From Rhodospirillaceae bacterium (lineage in GTDB: Bacteria > Pseudomonadota > Alphaproteobacteria > UBA8366), in NCBI GenBank assembly GCA_002716125.1, contig PAZH01000003.1, forward strand, positions 22,347 to 86,346: DNA of 64,000 nt, in the 5' to 3' direction. A program made the translations under genes and the position numbers. The notes under the pieces were generated by a model. The model was not told the origin of the DNA. It ran no database searches and saw only the letters and a list, made by a program, of their open reading frames with translations. Shown here piece after piece: positions 20,566-31,405 of the stretch (position 1 is the first letter of the stretch; each line of letters begins with the position of its first letter).

Positions 20566-21000
20566 CTATAAGAGAGCGGCTGCGCGTTCCTCGAAGGCCG
20601 CAATCATTTTGTGAGCGGCCGCTTCGAAAACAGCCCCCATCATCGATTCTAAAAGAACCGATCTGAATTCGAATGCGATTTCAAAATTTACTATAGAGTA
20701 ATTTTCGCCTCTATCCAAAATATGCCATTTACTCTCTAAGTGTTTGAAAGGACCGGATTCTTGAACTGTATCAACAGTCAATTCGGACCGGTCTAAAAAA
20801 ACGCGACTAGCGAAAGTCTCCGTCATTCCGCCATATCCGATCTTGAGGTCGGCGATCATCGTATTACTGTCAGGTCGTTCCTGAACCCGGGATGCGACAC
20901 ACCAAGGAAGGAACTCCGCATAGTTATCGACATCCGAAATGATCTCGAACAACGCAGCCGCTGGGTACGGAAGCTCTTTGACTTCGGAAAATTGACGCAC
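20566..21000 (-). CDS. COQ10/RatA-like START-domain (polyketide cyclase/dehydrase) protein
   Basis: LPYPAAALFEIISDVDNYAEFLPWCVASRV; FKHLESKWHILDRG; VNFEIAFEFRS. Confidence 0.9.
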   Translation of the reverse strand: MRQFSEVKELPYPAAALFEIISDVDNYAEFLPWCVASRVQERPDSNTMIADLKIGYGGMTETFASRVFLDRSELTVDTVQESGPFKHLESKWHILDRGENYSIVNFEIAFEFRSVLLESMMGAVFEAAAHKMIAAFEERAAALL

Positions 21001-21006
21001 GGTAAT

Positions 21007-21969
21007 CTACGAACTTGAGGAGCGGTCGAAACTGAGCTTCGCGTTGCGCGCGTCTCGCAAGCGCGCGAAATCATCGCCTGCATGATAGGACGACCGTGTC
21101 AAAGGCGATGCCGATACCATAAGGAAGCCCTTCCCACGTGCCATTTTCGACATGCCCTCGAATTCTTCAGGGGTCACAAAACGATCAATCGCCGCGTGTT
21201 TCGATGTCGGCTGAAGGTATTGGCCAATTGTTAAGAAGTCGACGTCCGCGGAACGAAGATCATCCATGACTTGGTGCACTTCGTCGCGACTCTCTCCTAA
21301 GCCCACCATCATTCCAGATTTTGTGAAAATCGTGGGATCGATTTGTTTTACGCGATGCAGGAGTTCCAAGCTCGTAAAGTAGCGGGAGCCAGGGCGGATT
21401 GTCGGATAGAGTCGCGGTACGGTCTCAATATTATGATTAAAAACATCCGGCTTTGCCGCCGCAACGGTTTCAATCGCACCATCTTTCTGCATGAAGTCAG
21501 GGGTTAAGACTTCAATTGTAGTGCCTTGCGAACGCTTGCGTATTTCAGCTATGACGCGTGCAAAGTGTTGCCCCCCACCGTCCGGAAGATCATCTCGGTC
21601 GACAGAGGTAATCACGACATGCGCCAGCCCCAATTCGGCCACGGCGTCCCCTACTCTTGCCGGCTCGTTCGCGTCGAGAGCACGCGGCAAACCTGTCGCA
21701 ACGTTGCAAAACGCACAGGCTCGGGTGCATGTGTCGCCCATAATCATAAATGTGGCGTGCTTCTTGGCCCAGCACTCTCCAATATTTGGACATCCGGCCT
21801 CTTCACAAACCGTATGCAGGCCACTCTCGCGGACAGTGTTGCGCGTCTCGAAATACGCCTTCGACGTCGGTGCCTTGACCCGAATCCAGTCTGGCTTTCG
21901 CGTTGCCGGATTGTCGGGCCGGTTTCGCTTTTCCGGATGACGATGTTTTGGCGCTGGTGCCGTAGTCAT
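21007..21969 (-). CDS. lipA: lipoyl synthase
   Basis: [39 protein letters not shown]. Confidence 0.97.
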   Translation of the reverse strand: MTTAPAPKHRHPEKRNRPDNPATRKPDWIRVKAPTSKAYFETRNTVRESGLHTVCEEAGCPNIGECWAKKHATFMIMGDTCTRACAFCNVATGLPRALDANEPARVGDAVAELGLAHVVITSVDRDDLPDGGGQHFARVIAEIRKRSQGTTIEVLTPDFMQKDGAIETVAAAKPDVFNHNIETVPRLYPTIRPGSRYFTSLELLHRVKQIDPTIFTKSGMMVGLGESRDEVHQVMDDLRSADVDFLTIGQYLQPTSKHAAIDRFVTPEEFEGMSKMARGKGFLMVSASPLTRSSYHAGDDFARLRDARNAKLSFDRSSSS

Positions 21970-21986
21970 GCGCGTCGCGATCTCAG

Positions 21987-23399
21987 TTAGAAATGAACGG
22001 CGCGCCCATAGGCGTCCAAAACCGATTCATGCATCATTTCGGATAGTGTCGGATGTGGGAAGACCGTATGCATCAGCTCTTTCTCGGTGGTCTCCAGTGT
22101 GCGGGCAATACCGTATCCTTGGATCAGCTCCGTTACTTCCGCACCAATCATATGGGCACCGAGTAATTCACCTGTCTTTGTATCGAACACGGTCTTAACC
22201 AGGCCTTCCGGCTCTCCAAGAGCGATCGCCTTTCCATTGCCGATGAAAGGAAAGCGGCCGACACGGACCTCATAACCGGCCTCTTTCGCTTTCGCTTCGG
22301 TCATTCCGACTGAGGCCACTTGTGGCATGCAGTAGGTGCAGCCAGGAATATTGCCGGTCTCGAGTGGGTGCACATCCTTCTCACCCTTGATCTTCTCGAC
22401 ACAAATTATTCCCTCATGGCTCGCCTTATGCGCAAGCCATGGCGGTCCCGTAACATCTCCGATGGCGTAGATTCCAGGCTCTCCCGTCTCAAGCCATTGA
22501 TTCGTTTCGATATGACCACGGTCGACCTTCACTTGGGTCCCTTCAAGCCCAATATTATCGACATTCCCGACAATCCCGATCGCGAGAATGACTCGATCCA
22601 CAGTAATGGATTCGCTCTTCCCGCCCTTTTCGACGCTCGCCGTGACGCTATTGGCGGCCTTGTCCAAAGCCTTAACTTGGGCGCCTGTGATAATCTTCAT
22701 GCCGTCCTTTTCAAAGGACTTCTGGGCGAAAGCGGAAATTTCTTCGTCTTCGACCGGCAAGATGCGATCCATGACCTCAACCACCGTTACTTCAACGCCA
22801 AGATTGCGATAAAAACTCGCAAACTCGATCCCGATCGCGCCCGATCCAACAACTAGAATCGATTTCGGCATGCTTTCCGGGACCATTGCCTCTTTATAGG
22901 TCCAGACCAGTTTTCCGTCCGGTTCCAGGCCGGGCAGCGAGCGGGCCCGTGCGCCTGTCGCGAGGACGATATTTGTGGCGGTGAGATCGGCAATCTTCTT
23001 GCCATCCTTCTCAACCACCAGCTTTTTCGCACCTTTCGGACCGCCGGCAAGTTTCCCCCAACCGTCGAACACCTCGACTTTGTTCATTTTCAGGAGATGC
23101 CCGACACCGCCGTTTAGTTGCGCCGCAACTTTGCGAGAGCGGTCGACCACCTTCTTCAAATCCACGCTCGCCCCTTGAACAGAAATACCGTAGGCATCCG
23201 CATGCTGAATGTTACGATAGACTTCGGCTGTGCGTAACAAGGCTTTCGTCGGAATACAGCCCCAGTTCAGGCATATCCCGCCAAGATGTTGGCCCTCAAC
23301 AAGGGCCGCCTTCATTCCTAGTTGGGCTGCTCGGATCGCCGCGACATAGCCGCCCGGGCCGCCACCAATGACGATCAGATCGAATTTTTGTTCGGCCAT
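21987..23399 (-). CDS. lpd: dihydrolipoyl dehydrogenase
   Basis: [49 protein letters not shown]. Confidence 0.96.
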   Translation of the reverse strand: MAEQKFDLIVIGGGPGGYVAAIRAAQLGMKAALVEGQHLGGICLNWGCIPTKALLRTAEVYRNIQHADAYGISVQGASVDLKKVVDRSRKVAAQLNGGVGHLLKMNKVEVFDGWGKLAGGPKGAKKLVVEKDGKKIADLTATNIVLATGARARSLPGLEPDGKLVWTYKEAMVPESMPKSILVVGSGAIGIEFASFYRNLGVEVTVVEVMDRILPVEDEEISAFAQKSFEKDGMKIITGAQVKALDKAANSVTASVEKGGKSESITVDRVILAIGIVGNVDNIGLEGTQVKVDRGHIETNQWLETGEPGIYAIGDVTGPPWLAHKASHEGIICVEKIKGEKDVHPLETGNIPGCTYCMPQVASVGMTEAKAKEAGYEVRVGRFPFIGNGKAIALGEPEGLVKTVFDTKTGELLGAHMIGAEVTELIQGYGIARTLETTEKELMHTVFPHPTLSEMMHESVLDAYGRAVHF

Positions 23400-23408
23400 G
23401 ATCCCTCC

Positions 23409-24878
23409 TTACAGCAGCATGCCGAGCGGGTCTTCAATAAGCCGCTTGAAAGCCCCCAGATATTCCGCCCCGATCGCCCCGTCTACCGCGCGGTGATCAA
23501 CCGAAAGCGTACATGACATCACCGTCGCGACCGCCAAAGCGCCGTCTTTCACGACCGGGCGCTGCTCGCCGGCGCCCACAGCCAGAATGCAGGCCTGCGG
23601 CGGATTGATGACCGCGCAGAAATCCTTGATTCCATACATTCCAAGGTTCGAAATGCTGAACGTACCGCCCTGGTACTCCTCCGGGCCCAACTTCCCCTCC
23701 CGGGCCCGTTCGGAGAGTTCCTTCATTTCCGATGAAATTGTCTCCAAGCCCTTGTTGTCCGCCTGGCGCACGACCGGGGTAATCAAGCCGCCTTCGATCG
23801 CCACCGCGACCGAAATATCAGTGGATTTGTATAATTTTACACCTTCATCGGTCCAAGACGCGTTCGCCTTTGGAACCCGTCTCAATGCGATCGCAGCCGC
23901 CTTTATCACGAGGTCGTTGACTGAGAGCTTGTACGCGCCGTCCGCCTTGTCATTGAGCGTCTTCCGCAATTCAAGCAAACCATCGATCTCGCAATCAACG
24001 GTAAGATAAAAATGCGGGACTTGTTGCTTTGATTCCGTCAAGCGACGCGCGATCGTTTTGCGCATGGTCGATAAGGATTCGAGCTCGAATTCAGGCTCAA
24101 ATGGCAGACGCTCGGCCGTTGTTGGTGCTGCAGCCGGAGCCGCCGGCGCCGCGGCCGGCGCTGACGGTGCGGCTGCTGGAGCCGGCGCGGCCGTCGCGCC
24201 ACTCTCAATCGCCGCCTCGATATCGGCTTTCACAATTCGACCGTTTGGCCCACTGCCGGAGATACCCGCCAAATCAAGCCCCGCCTGCGAGGCCATTCGC
24301 CGCGCAAGAGGACTGGCGATAATTCGACCACCCGTCGCAGGCGCCGCCGCAGCAGTGGTACCGCCGCCAATAACTGCTTCCACATCAGAGACGACGATAC
24401 GTCCATTCGGCCCGCTACCTGTAATGCCAGCAAGATCCACGCCCGCCTGGGAGGCCATTCGACGTGCTAGCGGGCTCGCCAGTGGCGGTTTTCCAGCTTC
24501 CGGCGCAGGCGCTGCGGTGGCCGGTTCCGGTTCGGGAGATGGTGCCGGTTCGGGAGTTGGTGCCGGCGGCGTTCCGCCATTGCCGGAGGGAGCGGCCGCT
24601 GAAACATCGACACCTTCAAGTGCCGAGTCGTCTTCACCCTCTTCCAACAACAACGCGATCACATTATTGACGGCGACCCCTTCGGTACCCTCGGCAACGA
24701 GAATTTTCCCGAGTTTGCCTTCTTCGACCGCTTCAACCTCCATCGTCGCCTTATCGGTTTCGATTTCGGCAATTATATCACCCGAATTAATCGCATCGCC
24801 TTCCCCGACGAGCCATTTTGCTAAGGTCCCTTCCGTCATGGTCGGCGACAAAGCGGGCATAAGTATCTTTACTGGCAT
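23409..24878 (-). CDS. pdhC: pyruvate dehydrogenase complex dihydrolipoamide acetyltransferase (E2), with two tandem peripheral-subunit-binding domains
   Basis: Lipoyl domain (EIETDKATMEVEAVEEG), two PSBD copies, catalytic domain ending SCTLSVDHRAVDGAIGAEYLGAFKRLIEDPLGMLL. Confidence 0.96.
   Translation of the reverse strand: MPVKILMPALSPTMTEGTLAKWLVGEGDAINSGDIIAEIETDKATMEVEAVEEGKLGKILVAEGTEGVAVNNVIALLLEEGEDDSALEGVDVSAAAPSGNGGTPPAPTPEPAPSPEPEPATAAPAPEAGKPPLASPLARRMASQAGVDLAGITGSGPNGRIVVSDVEAVIGGGTTAAAAPATGGRIIASPLARRMASQAGLDLAGISGSGPNGRIVKADIEAAIESGATAAPAPAAAPSAPAAAPAAPAAAPTTAERLPFEPEFELESLSTMRKTIARRLTESKQQVPHFYLTVDCEIDGLLELRKTLNDKADGAYKLSVNDLVIKAAAIALRRVPKANASWTDEGVKLYKSTDISVAVAIEGGLITPVVRQADNKGLETISSEMKELSERAREGKLGPEEYQGGTFSISNLGMYGIKDFCAVINPPQACILAVGAGEQRPVVKDGALAVATVMSCTLSVDHRAVDGAIGAEYLGAFKRLIEDPLGMLL
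24207..24317 (-). repeat. PSBD copy 2 in pdhC (ASPLARRMASQAGLDLAGISGSGPNGRIVKADIEAAI)
   Basis: 31 of 37 residues identical to copy 1, offset 54 codons. Confidence 0.85.
24369..24479 (-). repeat. PSBD copy 1 in pdhC (ASPLARRMASQAGVDLAGITGSGPNGRIVVSDVEAVI)
   Basis: 31 of 37 residues identical to copy 2. Confidence 0.85.
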
Positions 24879-24896
24879 CTCATTTATCCTTTCGCT

Positions 24897-26288
24897 CTAG
24901 GAGCGATAGCAGACGTTCTTAGCCGCCTCGAAGATATCGGCGGCTTGCGGCAGCGCAAGGCTCTCGAGATTGGCGGCATACGGCAGCGGGACGTCTTTTG
25001 AACAAACGCGCGCCAAAGGCGCATCCAGCCAATCGAATGCCGCTTCCATCATAAGCGCGGCAAGTTCGGACCCGATCCCGGAAAACGGCCAGCCTTCTTC
25101 GCAGCTGACGATCCGATTGGTTTTTTGCACGGACTTGACGATGGTGTCCGTATCGAGCGGCCGAATACTGCGAAGATCGATGACTTCGGCATCAATGCCT
25201 TCACCGGCGAGCGCTTCAGCCGCTTCCAATGCTTTTCCGACCATTATCGAAAACGCGACAAGCGTCACATCTTTGCCTTCGCGGACAACCTTTGCGCTCC
25301 CGATTGGCACGGTCCAATCGTCACTGACGGGCACTTCGAAGCTGTTGCCGTACAAAAGCTCATTTTCCAGCACGAAGACAGGGTTCGGGTCGCGGATCGC
25401 GGACTTCAAAAGGCCTTTCGCATCAGCCGCAGAATATGGCGAGACGACCTTGAGGCCCGGGCAATGTGCATACCAACTGGCATAACACTGCGAGTGTTGC
25501 GCCGCGACGCGCGATGCGGCGCCGTTGGGCCCTCGAAAGACGATCGGGCACCCCATTTGGCCGCCCGACATGTACAGCGTCTTCGCGGCAGAATTGATGA
25601 GGTGGTCCATCGCCTGCATCGCGAAGTTAAAGGTCATGAACTCGACGACGGGGCGAAGTCCCATAAAAGCAGCGCCAACGCCAAGTCCGGCGAATCCGTG
25701 CTCGGTGATCGGCGTATCGATAACCCGGCGTTCCCCAAACTCTTCCAGCAACCCCTGGCTAACCTTATAGGCGCCCTGATATTGAGCGACTTCCTCACCC
25801 ATAAGAAAGACGCTGTCTTCCCGGCGCATTTCTTCCACCATTGCGTCGCGTAGTGCTTCGCGAACCGTCAAAGTGACTGTCTCGCCGTCCCAATCCGGTT
25901 CCGGCGGCGGGCTGGTTTCCGCCGGTGCGATGACAGGCGCCGGTGGGACGGGTGCGGCCGGCGCGGCTGGCGCGGCTGGCGCGGGCGCCGATTCGGTTAC
26001 TTCAGCCGAAGGTGCAGGCGAAGCGACGGCGTCGTCCGCGCTTTCACCTTCACCGATGATAACGGCGATCGGTGTGTTCACCGCAACGTTTTCCGCGCCT
26101 TCGGCGACAAGAATTCGCCCAAGCTTGCCTTCATCGACCGCTTCGACTTCCATGTTTGCTTTGTCAGTTTCAATCTCGGCGATAACGTCGCCGGCGGAGA
26201 CATCATCTCCTTCAGATTTCAACCAACGCGCCAATTTCCCTTCCGTCATGGTCGGCGAAAGGGCGGGCATCAAGATTTCTACGGGCAT
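24897..26288 (-). CDS. pdhB: pyruvate dehydrogenase E1 beta with N-terminal lipoyl domain
   Basis: N-terminal [17 protein letters not shown], then [55 protein letters not shown]. Confidence 0.96.
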   Translation of the reverse strand: MPVEILMPALSPTMTEGKLARWLKSEGDDVSAGDVIAEIETDKANMEVEAVDEGKLGRILVAEGAENVAVNTPIAVIIGEGESADDAVASPAPSAEVTESAPAPAAPAAPAAPVPPAPVIAPAETSPPPEPDWDGETVTLTVREALRDAMVEEMRREDSVFLMGEEVAQYQGAYKVSQGLLEEFGERRVIDTPITEHGFAGLGVGAAFMGLRPVVEFMTFNFAMQAMDHLINSAAKTLYMSGGQMGCPIVFRGPNGAASRVAAQHSQCYASWYAHCPGLKVVSPYSAADAKGLLKSAIRDPNPVFVLENELLYGNSFEVPVSDDWTVPIGSAKVVREGKDVTLVAFSIMVGKALEAAEALAGEGIDAEVIDLRSIRPLDTDTIVKSVQKTNRIVSCEEGWPFSGIGSELAALMMEAAFDWLDAPLARVCSKDVPLPYAANLESLALPQAADIFEAAKNVCYRS

Positions 26289-26306
26289 ATTTTCGTCCCT
26301 CCCCGC

Positions 26307-27326
26307 CTACGCTTCGACCAAGACATCGGTGTAGAGCTCCGATGGGTCAGGTTCGGGACTGTTTTGCGCAAATTCAGCCGCGTCGGATACAATATCTTTG
26401 ATCTTGCGGTCGATTTCCTTGAGTTCGTCTTCTTCGGCAAACCCTTCGTCGATCAACCAGCCTCGCATACGATCGATCGGATCCCGCTCCGATCTAACTT
26501 TCGAGACTTCCTCCCGGCTCCGGTATTTCGCCGGATCTGACATTGAGTGGCCGCGATAGCGGTAGGTTTGCATCTCGAGCACATACGGCCCTTTACCGGC
26601 GCGGCAATGCGCAACCGCCGTCTGCGCGGCTTCGCGAACGGCCAGAACATCCATCCCGTCGACCTGCTTGCCGGGGATACCGTACGGTTTACCGCGGTTA
26701 TACAAATCGGTTCCGGCGGACGCACGTTCTTGGCTCGTACCCATCGCATACTTATTATTCTCAATGACGAAAATCGCAGGTAAATCCCACAACGCCGCCA
26801 TATTTAGAGCTTCGCCGACCTGTCCCTGATTGATTGCGCCGTCACCGAAATAGGTCACGCTGACAAGATCGTTTTCATTGTATTTGTGCGCGAAGGCAAT
26901 GCCCGCGCCAATCGGCACCTGCGCTGCGACAATTCCGTGTCCGCCGTAGAAGTTCTTCTCACGGCTGAACATGTGCATGGAGCCGCCTTTTCCTTTCGAA
27001 TATCCGCCGGCACGCCCTGTAAGCTCCGCCATCACACCGCGCGCTTCCATGCCACAGGCCAACATGTGTCCATGGTCACGGTAGCTTGTTATCACGGCAT
27101 CGCCGTCCTTCAGCGTCGACTGAATTCCGACGACGACAGCTTCCTGACCGATATACAGATGACAAAACCCACCGATTAAACCCATGCCATAGAGCTGTCC
27201 GGCCTTTTCTTCGAACCGTCTAATCAACAGCATATCGTAGTAATACTGATGCAGTTCGTCCTTAGAGGCGGTGTTGTCTTTCTTCTTCGCCGCACCTCTG
27301 GCGCGGGTTCGATCTTTAGCCGGCAT
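26307..27326 (-). CDS. pdhA: pyruvate dehydrogenase E1 alpha
   Basis: YYDMLLIRRFEEKAGQLYGMGLIGGFCHLYIGQEAVVVG; YFGDGAINQGQVGEALNMAALW. Confidence 0.96.
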   Translation of the reverse strand: MPAKDRTRARGAAKKKDNTASKDELHQYYYDMLLIRRFEEKAGQLYGMGLIGGFCHLYIGQEAVVVGIQSTLKDGDAVITSYRDHGHMLACGMEARGVMAELTGRAGGYSKGKGGSMHMFSREKNFYGGHGIVAAQVPIGAGIAFAHKYNENDLVSVTYFGDGAINQGQVGEALNMAALWDLPAIFVIENNKYAMGTSQERASAGTDLYNRGKPYGIPGKQVDGMDVLAVREAAQTAVAHCRAGKGPYVLEMQTYRYRGHSMSDPAKYRSREEVSKVRSERDPIDRMRGWLIDEGFAEEDELKEIDRKIKDIVSDAAEFAQNSPEPDPSELYTDVLVEA

Positions 27327-27413
27327 TTGGTCTCCTTGACTGCGCTCCTAAAAGCGCGCTTTGGCTTCCGGTCACCAACAGATGGTGCGCGACGCATCGC
27401 GCTTCAAGTTTTA

Positions 27414-27472
27414 TTAACCATTTGTGAATAAACGGTTAATCGACATTTAACTCGATTTTTGTTAATCGATTA
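27414..27472. promoter_or_regulatory. cluster of TTAA(C) motifs, including TTAATCGACATTTAAC (TTAA-N7-TTAAC, CtrA-type) at 27436..27451
   Basis: TTAACCAT at 27414, GGTTAA at 27434, TTAA-N7-TTAAC at 27436, GTTAA at 27461 and palindrome TAATCGATTA at 27463, all in the pdhA upstream region. Confidence 0.45.
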
Positions 27473-27544
27473 GCTTTATCGGATTATACGATGTCACCGG
27501 GACGGTCGCTAGAACAGAATATAGAAACGCCCGGATGACCGGCG

Positions 27545-28456
27545 TTATTTCAAATCCCGCCCAACACGCTCCAATATCGCATTGACCCGGCACGCGAGTT
27601 CTAACGAATTAGCCGGATCTTTTTTGGTATCGAAACTCTTTACGAACGCCCGATACACAGATGCCAAGGGTCGTATTCCTTCAATGGCAATCTCGGTATT
27701 GTTCTTCAACAACTTAGGTGTCGGATGGTCGTCGAGTTCAAGCGTCCCACCTGAACCGACACATCGAAATCGTCGTTGCTTCACCGTCATAAGGTTTCCG
27801 AACGTCAGTTTCGCAGATATGCCCGACCCAAATGACATTTCCACCCGAATCGTATGCACCACGCCGCCCCCATTGAGACGCGTTGCTTCAATGCTTTCAG
27901 GCGCTTCGCCGGCGATGTCCAAGACCATCGAGAGATCATGGGGACCGTAGTCCCACATCCCAGACATATACCGCCGAAAAGGCCCATCGTTGCCACCGAT
28001 CGATTCGATATGCTCCAGCGGGCCAATTTCGTCAATTCTTCGACTGAGTTCGCCATAACCCGCGCTGTAAAGGTGAATGAGATTCACGAAAAATGGACAA
28101 TTCCTGCTCACAGCGCGTTGACGGATCGAATTCGCCTCCCGGCTGTTGAACGACAACGGTTTTTCCGCAAGAACCGGTAGTCCGGCGTCGATACACCGAT
28201 AGCTCAAGTCCGCGATGCGTTCCGGTTCAACGACGAGCGCCACACCGTCTAGCTCGGCGCCACTCTCCAACAGGGCATCCAAATTCGGCCAGACCTTTGG
28301 CGAGCCGATATCAGCCAACAGCGTGCGGGGTTCTTCGCTGAGAGATCGGCTAACAATACCTGCGAACGTCATTCCTTCTTCCGCCAGGATCGTTGCCATA
28401 TGTCTCTGAGCCCAACTGCCGGACCCGACGACTGCGATCGAAGGAACGCGCGCCAT
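27545..28456 (-). CDS. Gfo/Idh/MocA-family oxidoreductase
   Basis: SIAVVGSGSWAQRHMATILAEEGMTFAGIVSR; EKPLSFNSREANSIRQRA. Confidence 0.85.
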   Translation of the reverse strand: MARVPSIAVVGSGSWAQRHMATILAEEGMTFAGIVSRSLSEEPRTLLADIGSPKVWPNLDALLESGAELDGVALVVEPERIADLSYRCIDAGLPVLAEKPLSFNSREANSIRQRAVSRNCPFFVNLIHLYSAGYGELSRRIDEIGPLEHIESIGGNDGPFRRYMSGMWDYGPHDLSMVLDIAGEAPESIEATRLNGGGVVHTIRVEMSFGSGISAKLTFGNLMTVKQRRFRCVGSGGTLELDDHPTPKLLKNNTEIAIEGIRPLASVYRAFVKSFDTKKDPANSLELACRVNAILERVGRDLK

Positions 28457-28465
28457 TGCCGAAAA

Positions 28466-29533
28466 TCAACCTAATTCCGCCTGATAGCGCGGGATCGCCC
28501 AGGTAAGAAAACGGTTTACCCCCTCGTCCAACCCGATTTTCGGCTCAAATCCCAGCTGCAGTTCCGCCTTGCGGATATCGGGACAACGGCGCATCGGCTC
28601 GTCCGCGGGATACGAATCCGGGTATTCCGTTGTTTGAGTCCGCACCGGAACGGGGCTCACGCGCTCAAAAGCATCCGCCAGCTCGTTCATCGACACCTCC
28701 GGATTCGGGTTGCCGATGTTATACGTCTCTCCCGGCACGCCTTTCAGCAGGACACGCATGAACCCAATCATCGCGTCGGCGACAAAGCAAAACGTGCGTG
28801 TTTGGCGACCGTCTCCATAAATCATCAAGGGTTTGTCCGCGGCGATCTGCGCCGCAAAATTGGGCATTACACGGTAGTCCGAGCGCTGCATTCCCGGTCC
28901 ATAGACATTAAAGGGCCGAATAATGTTCGTGTGAACGCCGAAATAGTCGTGAAAAATATAGCAATACGTCTCGCCGACACGTTTGCCCTCGTCATAACAA
29001 GCGCGCGGTCCCAGGGTCGACACATTGCCGCGATAACTCTCTTTGGTCGGAACGTGCGCTGGGTCGGGGTCGCCGTAAATCTCGCTTGAGGAAAAATAGA
29101 TAAATCGGGCACTTGCCGCCTGTGCCGCTCTGAGGAGACGTTCCGTTCCTACCGTCGCAACTTCTAGGGTCTCAAGCGGATAAGCGCGATAATAATACGG
29201 GCTCGCGATACCTGCCGCGTGAATTACCCAATCGAATGGCCCCTCCGGCAATTCATCACGGCATATATCCGCATGAAGTAACTCGCCCCATTCCCCAATA
29301 TCTCCCACCAATGCCTTATCGGCGACCCGGAAATTATCTAAAATCGAAAGTTTGCAGGGACTGGCCAAAACTTCCTCATTCAATCGCTTGAAAATGGCGA
29401 GAAAATAGCGGCCAAGAAAGCCCGCTCCCCCAGCGATCAGTATTCGTTTGCCGGCCAGACTTTCCACTTCGCGCGGCAAACCGCCGATTATATCGTCGAG
29501 ATCGCTGTCCAGAATCAGATCGCTAGAAATCAT
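28466..29533 (-). CDS. NAD-dependent epimerase/dehydratase, UDP-glucuronate decarboxylase (UXS)-like
   Basis: ILIAGGAGFLGRYFLAIF; SSSEIYGDP; LGPRACYDEGKRVGETYCYIFHDYFGVHTNIIRPFNVYGPGM. Confidence 0.85.
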   Translation of the reverse strand: MISSDLILDSDLDDIIGGLPREVESLAGKRILIAGGAGFLGRYFLAIFKRLNEEVLASPCKLSILDNFRVADKALVGDIGEWGELLHADICRDELPEGPFDWVIHAAGIASPYYYRAYPLETLEVATVGTERLLRAAQAASARFIYFSSSEIYGDPDPAHVPTKESYRGNVSTLGPRACYDEGKRVGETYCYIFHDYFGVHTNIIRPFNVYGPGMQRSDYRVMPNFAAQIAADKPLMIYGDGRQTRTFCFVADAMIGFMRVLLKGVPGETYNIGNPNPEVSMNELADAFERVSPVPVRTQTTEYPDSYPADEPMRRCPDIRKAELQLGFEPKIGLDEGVNRFLTWAIPRYQAELG

Positions 29534-30779
29534 CCGCTGATACCATTCGTAAGGTTGGCAAGGGCACAATAAATCGACGGTTCCCCGTCAGAAATGACTT
29601 ATTGTTTTCGATAATTGGATCGGCAAAGTTCCATGCAAGGACAACCACGTCGTCGACGGGTTGTTGCTCCAGCTGAGACGAAGCAAATATCGGAACATTC
29701 AGGCCAGGGCTCAGCAATCCTTGTTTCCAGGGGCTATCATCCACAATGTATTCGATGTCGGTATTTGTAAGGCCAAACTGATGCATCAAGGTCGTCGCTT
29801 TGGCCGGTGCACCGTATCCGGCAATCCGTCGGCCGGCACGTTTCGCGGCGCTAATCTCCGCCGTCAACCGATCGCCGGCTTCGGCAATCTGCGCCGTTAA
29901 CTTTGAATAAGCAGCCGAATCGAAAAGCCCCGCCTTTTCCTCCAGTTGAATTAAATTTGTCACACCTTCCGACACCGACCGCCCCGCCTCGAACGGGGCC
30001 GCAAAGACTCGGATCGAACCGCCATGGCTCGCGATGCGTTCGACATGAAACAAGACAAAACCCTGCGATTTAAGGAAATCACGCAAGGGGCGTACGGCAT
30101 GATAGTCCAGATGTTCGTGATAAATCGTGTCGAACAGCGTGTGTTCCAGCACATCGAGAAGATAAGAAACCTCAAACACGAAAATACCGTCGGTCTCAAG
30201 CACGTCACGTACTCCGGAGATGACGCCGCCGAGATTATCGATATGGGCACAAACATTGTTTGCCGTGACAATTTTGGCCTTGCCGCGTTCTGCCGTTATC
30301 GTCTCGGCCGTCGCATGTGAGAAGAAATCGATGATCGTCGGGATACCAGAAGCATTCGCTTCTGTTGCGATTTTTTGCGCTGGATCGACGCCTTGGATCT
30401 CCGCACCTAAGCTTTGAGAAGCCCGTAAGAGCGTTCCGTCGTTTGAACCGATATCAACGACAAGGTCGCCGGGCTTCGCTCCCGAGATCGACCATAGCGC
30501 CTTTGCGTAAGTTTCGAAATGCGCGACAAAACTTGGAGAAGCCCCTGAAACGTAGACATAATTTGAAAATAACAAGGATGGATCTACGACATGCCCCAAT
30601 TGTACATGACCGCAATCCGCGCACAAATTCAGTTCGAGAGGATACGCGTCCTGCGCTTTCTCCTTGTCCGCGGGGGATATGAATGCATTCGCAGGCGGGG
30701 TTGGTGCCAAGACACAAACGCGTTCAAGCGACCGGCTGCCGCATAACCGGCAATCTTCTCGTCGCCTGCAATTGTTCAT
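29523..30779 (-). CDS. SAM-dependent methyltransferase of the sugar C-methyltransferase type (zinc-binding N-terminus)
   Basis: CRLCGS...LNLCADCGHVQLGHVVDPSLLFSNYVYVSGAS; DIGSNDGTLL; DTIYHEHLDYHAVRPL. Confidence 0.85.
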   Translation of the reverse strand: MNNCRRREDCRLCGSRSLERVCVLAPTPPANAFISPADKEKAQDAYPLELNLCADCGHVQLGHVVDPSLLFSNYVYVSGASPSFVAHFETYAKALWSISGAKPGDLVVDIGSNDGTLLRASQSLGAEIQGVDPAQKIATEANASGIPTIIDFFSHATAETITAERGKAKIVTANNVCAHIDNLGGVISGVRDVLETDGIFVFEVSYLLDVLEHTLFDTIYHEHLDYHAVRPLRDFLKSQGFVLFHVERIASHGGSIRVFAAPFEAGRSVSEGVTNLIQLEEKAGLFDSAAYSKLTAQIAEAGDRLTAEISAAKRAGRRIAGYGAPAKATTLMHQFGLTNTDIEYIVDDSPWKQGLLSPGLNVPIFASSQLEQQPVDDVVVLAWNFADPIIENNKSFLTGNRRFIVPLPTLRMVSADDF

Positions 30780-30789
30780 GGCCGGATGA

Positions 30790-31230
30790 TCAATCGATCT
30801 TCGACGGATCGACGAGCGTGATGCGCCGAACGTCGGCTTCGTAGGTTTCTTGATCGCGCGGATTGCGTCCGAATGTGTAGAAAACCGTATCTTCGGTGAA
30901 GACCATGGCATGATCGACCATCGGCGGCGTGAAAAACAGCTCGCCTTTCTTAACAGTCACCATTTCCGGATCGTCCTCCGACCCGTGTGGACGATGGTAA
31001 TAATCGATCTCGCCTTCGGCGACATAACAATAGTGCCAATCCGTCAGGTGATAATGATTGGCTCGCACTGTCCCTTTCTTTGAAGAAATAATAACAACAC
31101 TTTTCGTCGGCAGATCATACAGAGGCTGGATAGAACCTCTCTCATCGTTATGACTGGCTTCCAAAGGCACAATAACGTCCGTCGGCCACATGCTCGGATC
31201 GTCAAGATGAATGCTCTTCCAATCGCTCAT
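30790..31230 (-). CDS. cupin-fold protein (sugar epimerase/isomerase-like)
   Basis: DERGSIQPLYD; GTVRANHYHLTDWHYCYVAEGEIDYYHR; KKGELFFTPPMVDHAMVF. Confidence 0.7.
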   Translation of the reverse strand: MSDWKSIHLDDPSMWPTDVIVPLEASHNDERGSIQPLYDLPTKSVVIISSKKGTVRANHYHLTDWHYCYVAEGEIDYYHRPHGSEDDPEMVTVKKGELFFTPPMVDHAMVFTEDTVFYTFGRNPRDQETYEADVRRITLVDPSKID

Positions 31231-31405
31231 TGCCTGTCTTACTTCTTAGTTTGAAATTAGCATTTGCGAAATTTCATTCAAATCCACAAAAATTTTATCC
31301 TTTTTTTGATAAGCCAATACAATACTTAGTGATAAATTGGAATTACTAAGATACTTGGCCTTCTACTTATTGGCACATGGATCTGTTTAGCGTAGACATA
31401 AAAGA

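Noticed and set aside
20566-21000. RatA-type toxin as part of a toxin-antitoxin system
   Set aside because: The single START-domain gene beside lipA is the usual COQ10-like housekeeping context; no antitoxin partner is visible.
24058-24900. Long plus-strand ORF (280 aa) antisense to pdhC
   Set aside because: Composition artefact of the Ala/Pro-rich linkers of PdhC; low-complexity translation with no family signature.
25125-25853. 242-aa plus-strand ORF opposite pdhB
   Set aside because: Shadow ORF of a clearly conserved E1 beta gene.
24897-26288. Lipoyl domain fused to PdhB as a possible novelty
   Set aside because: Known architecture in alphaproteobacterial E1 beta proteins.
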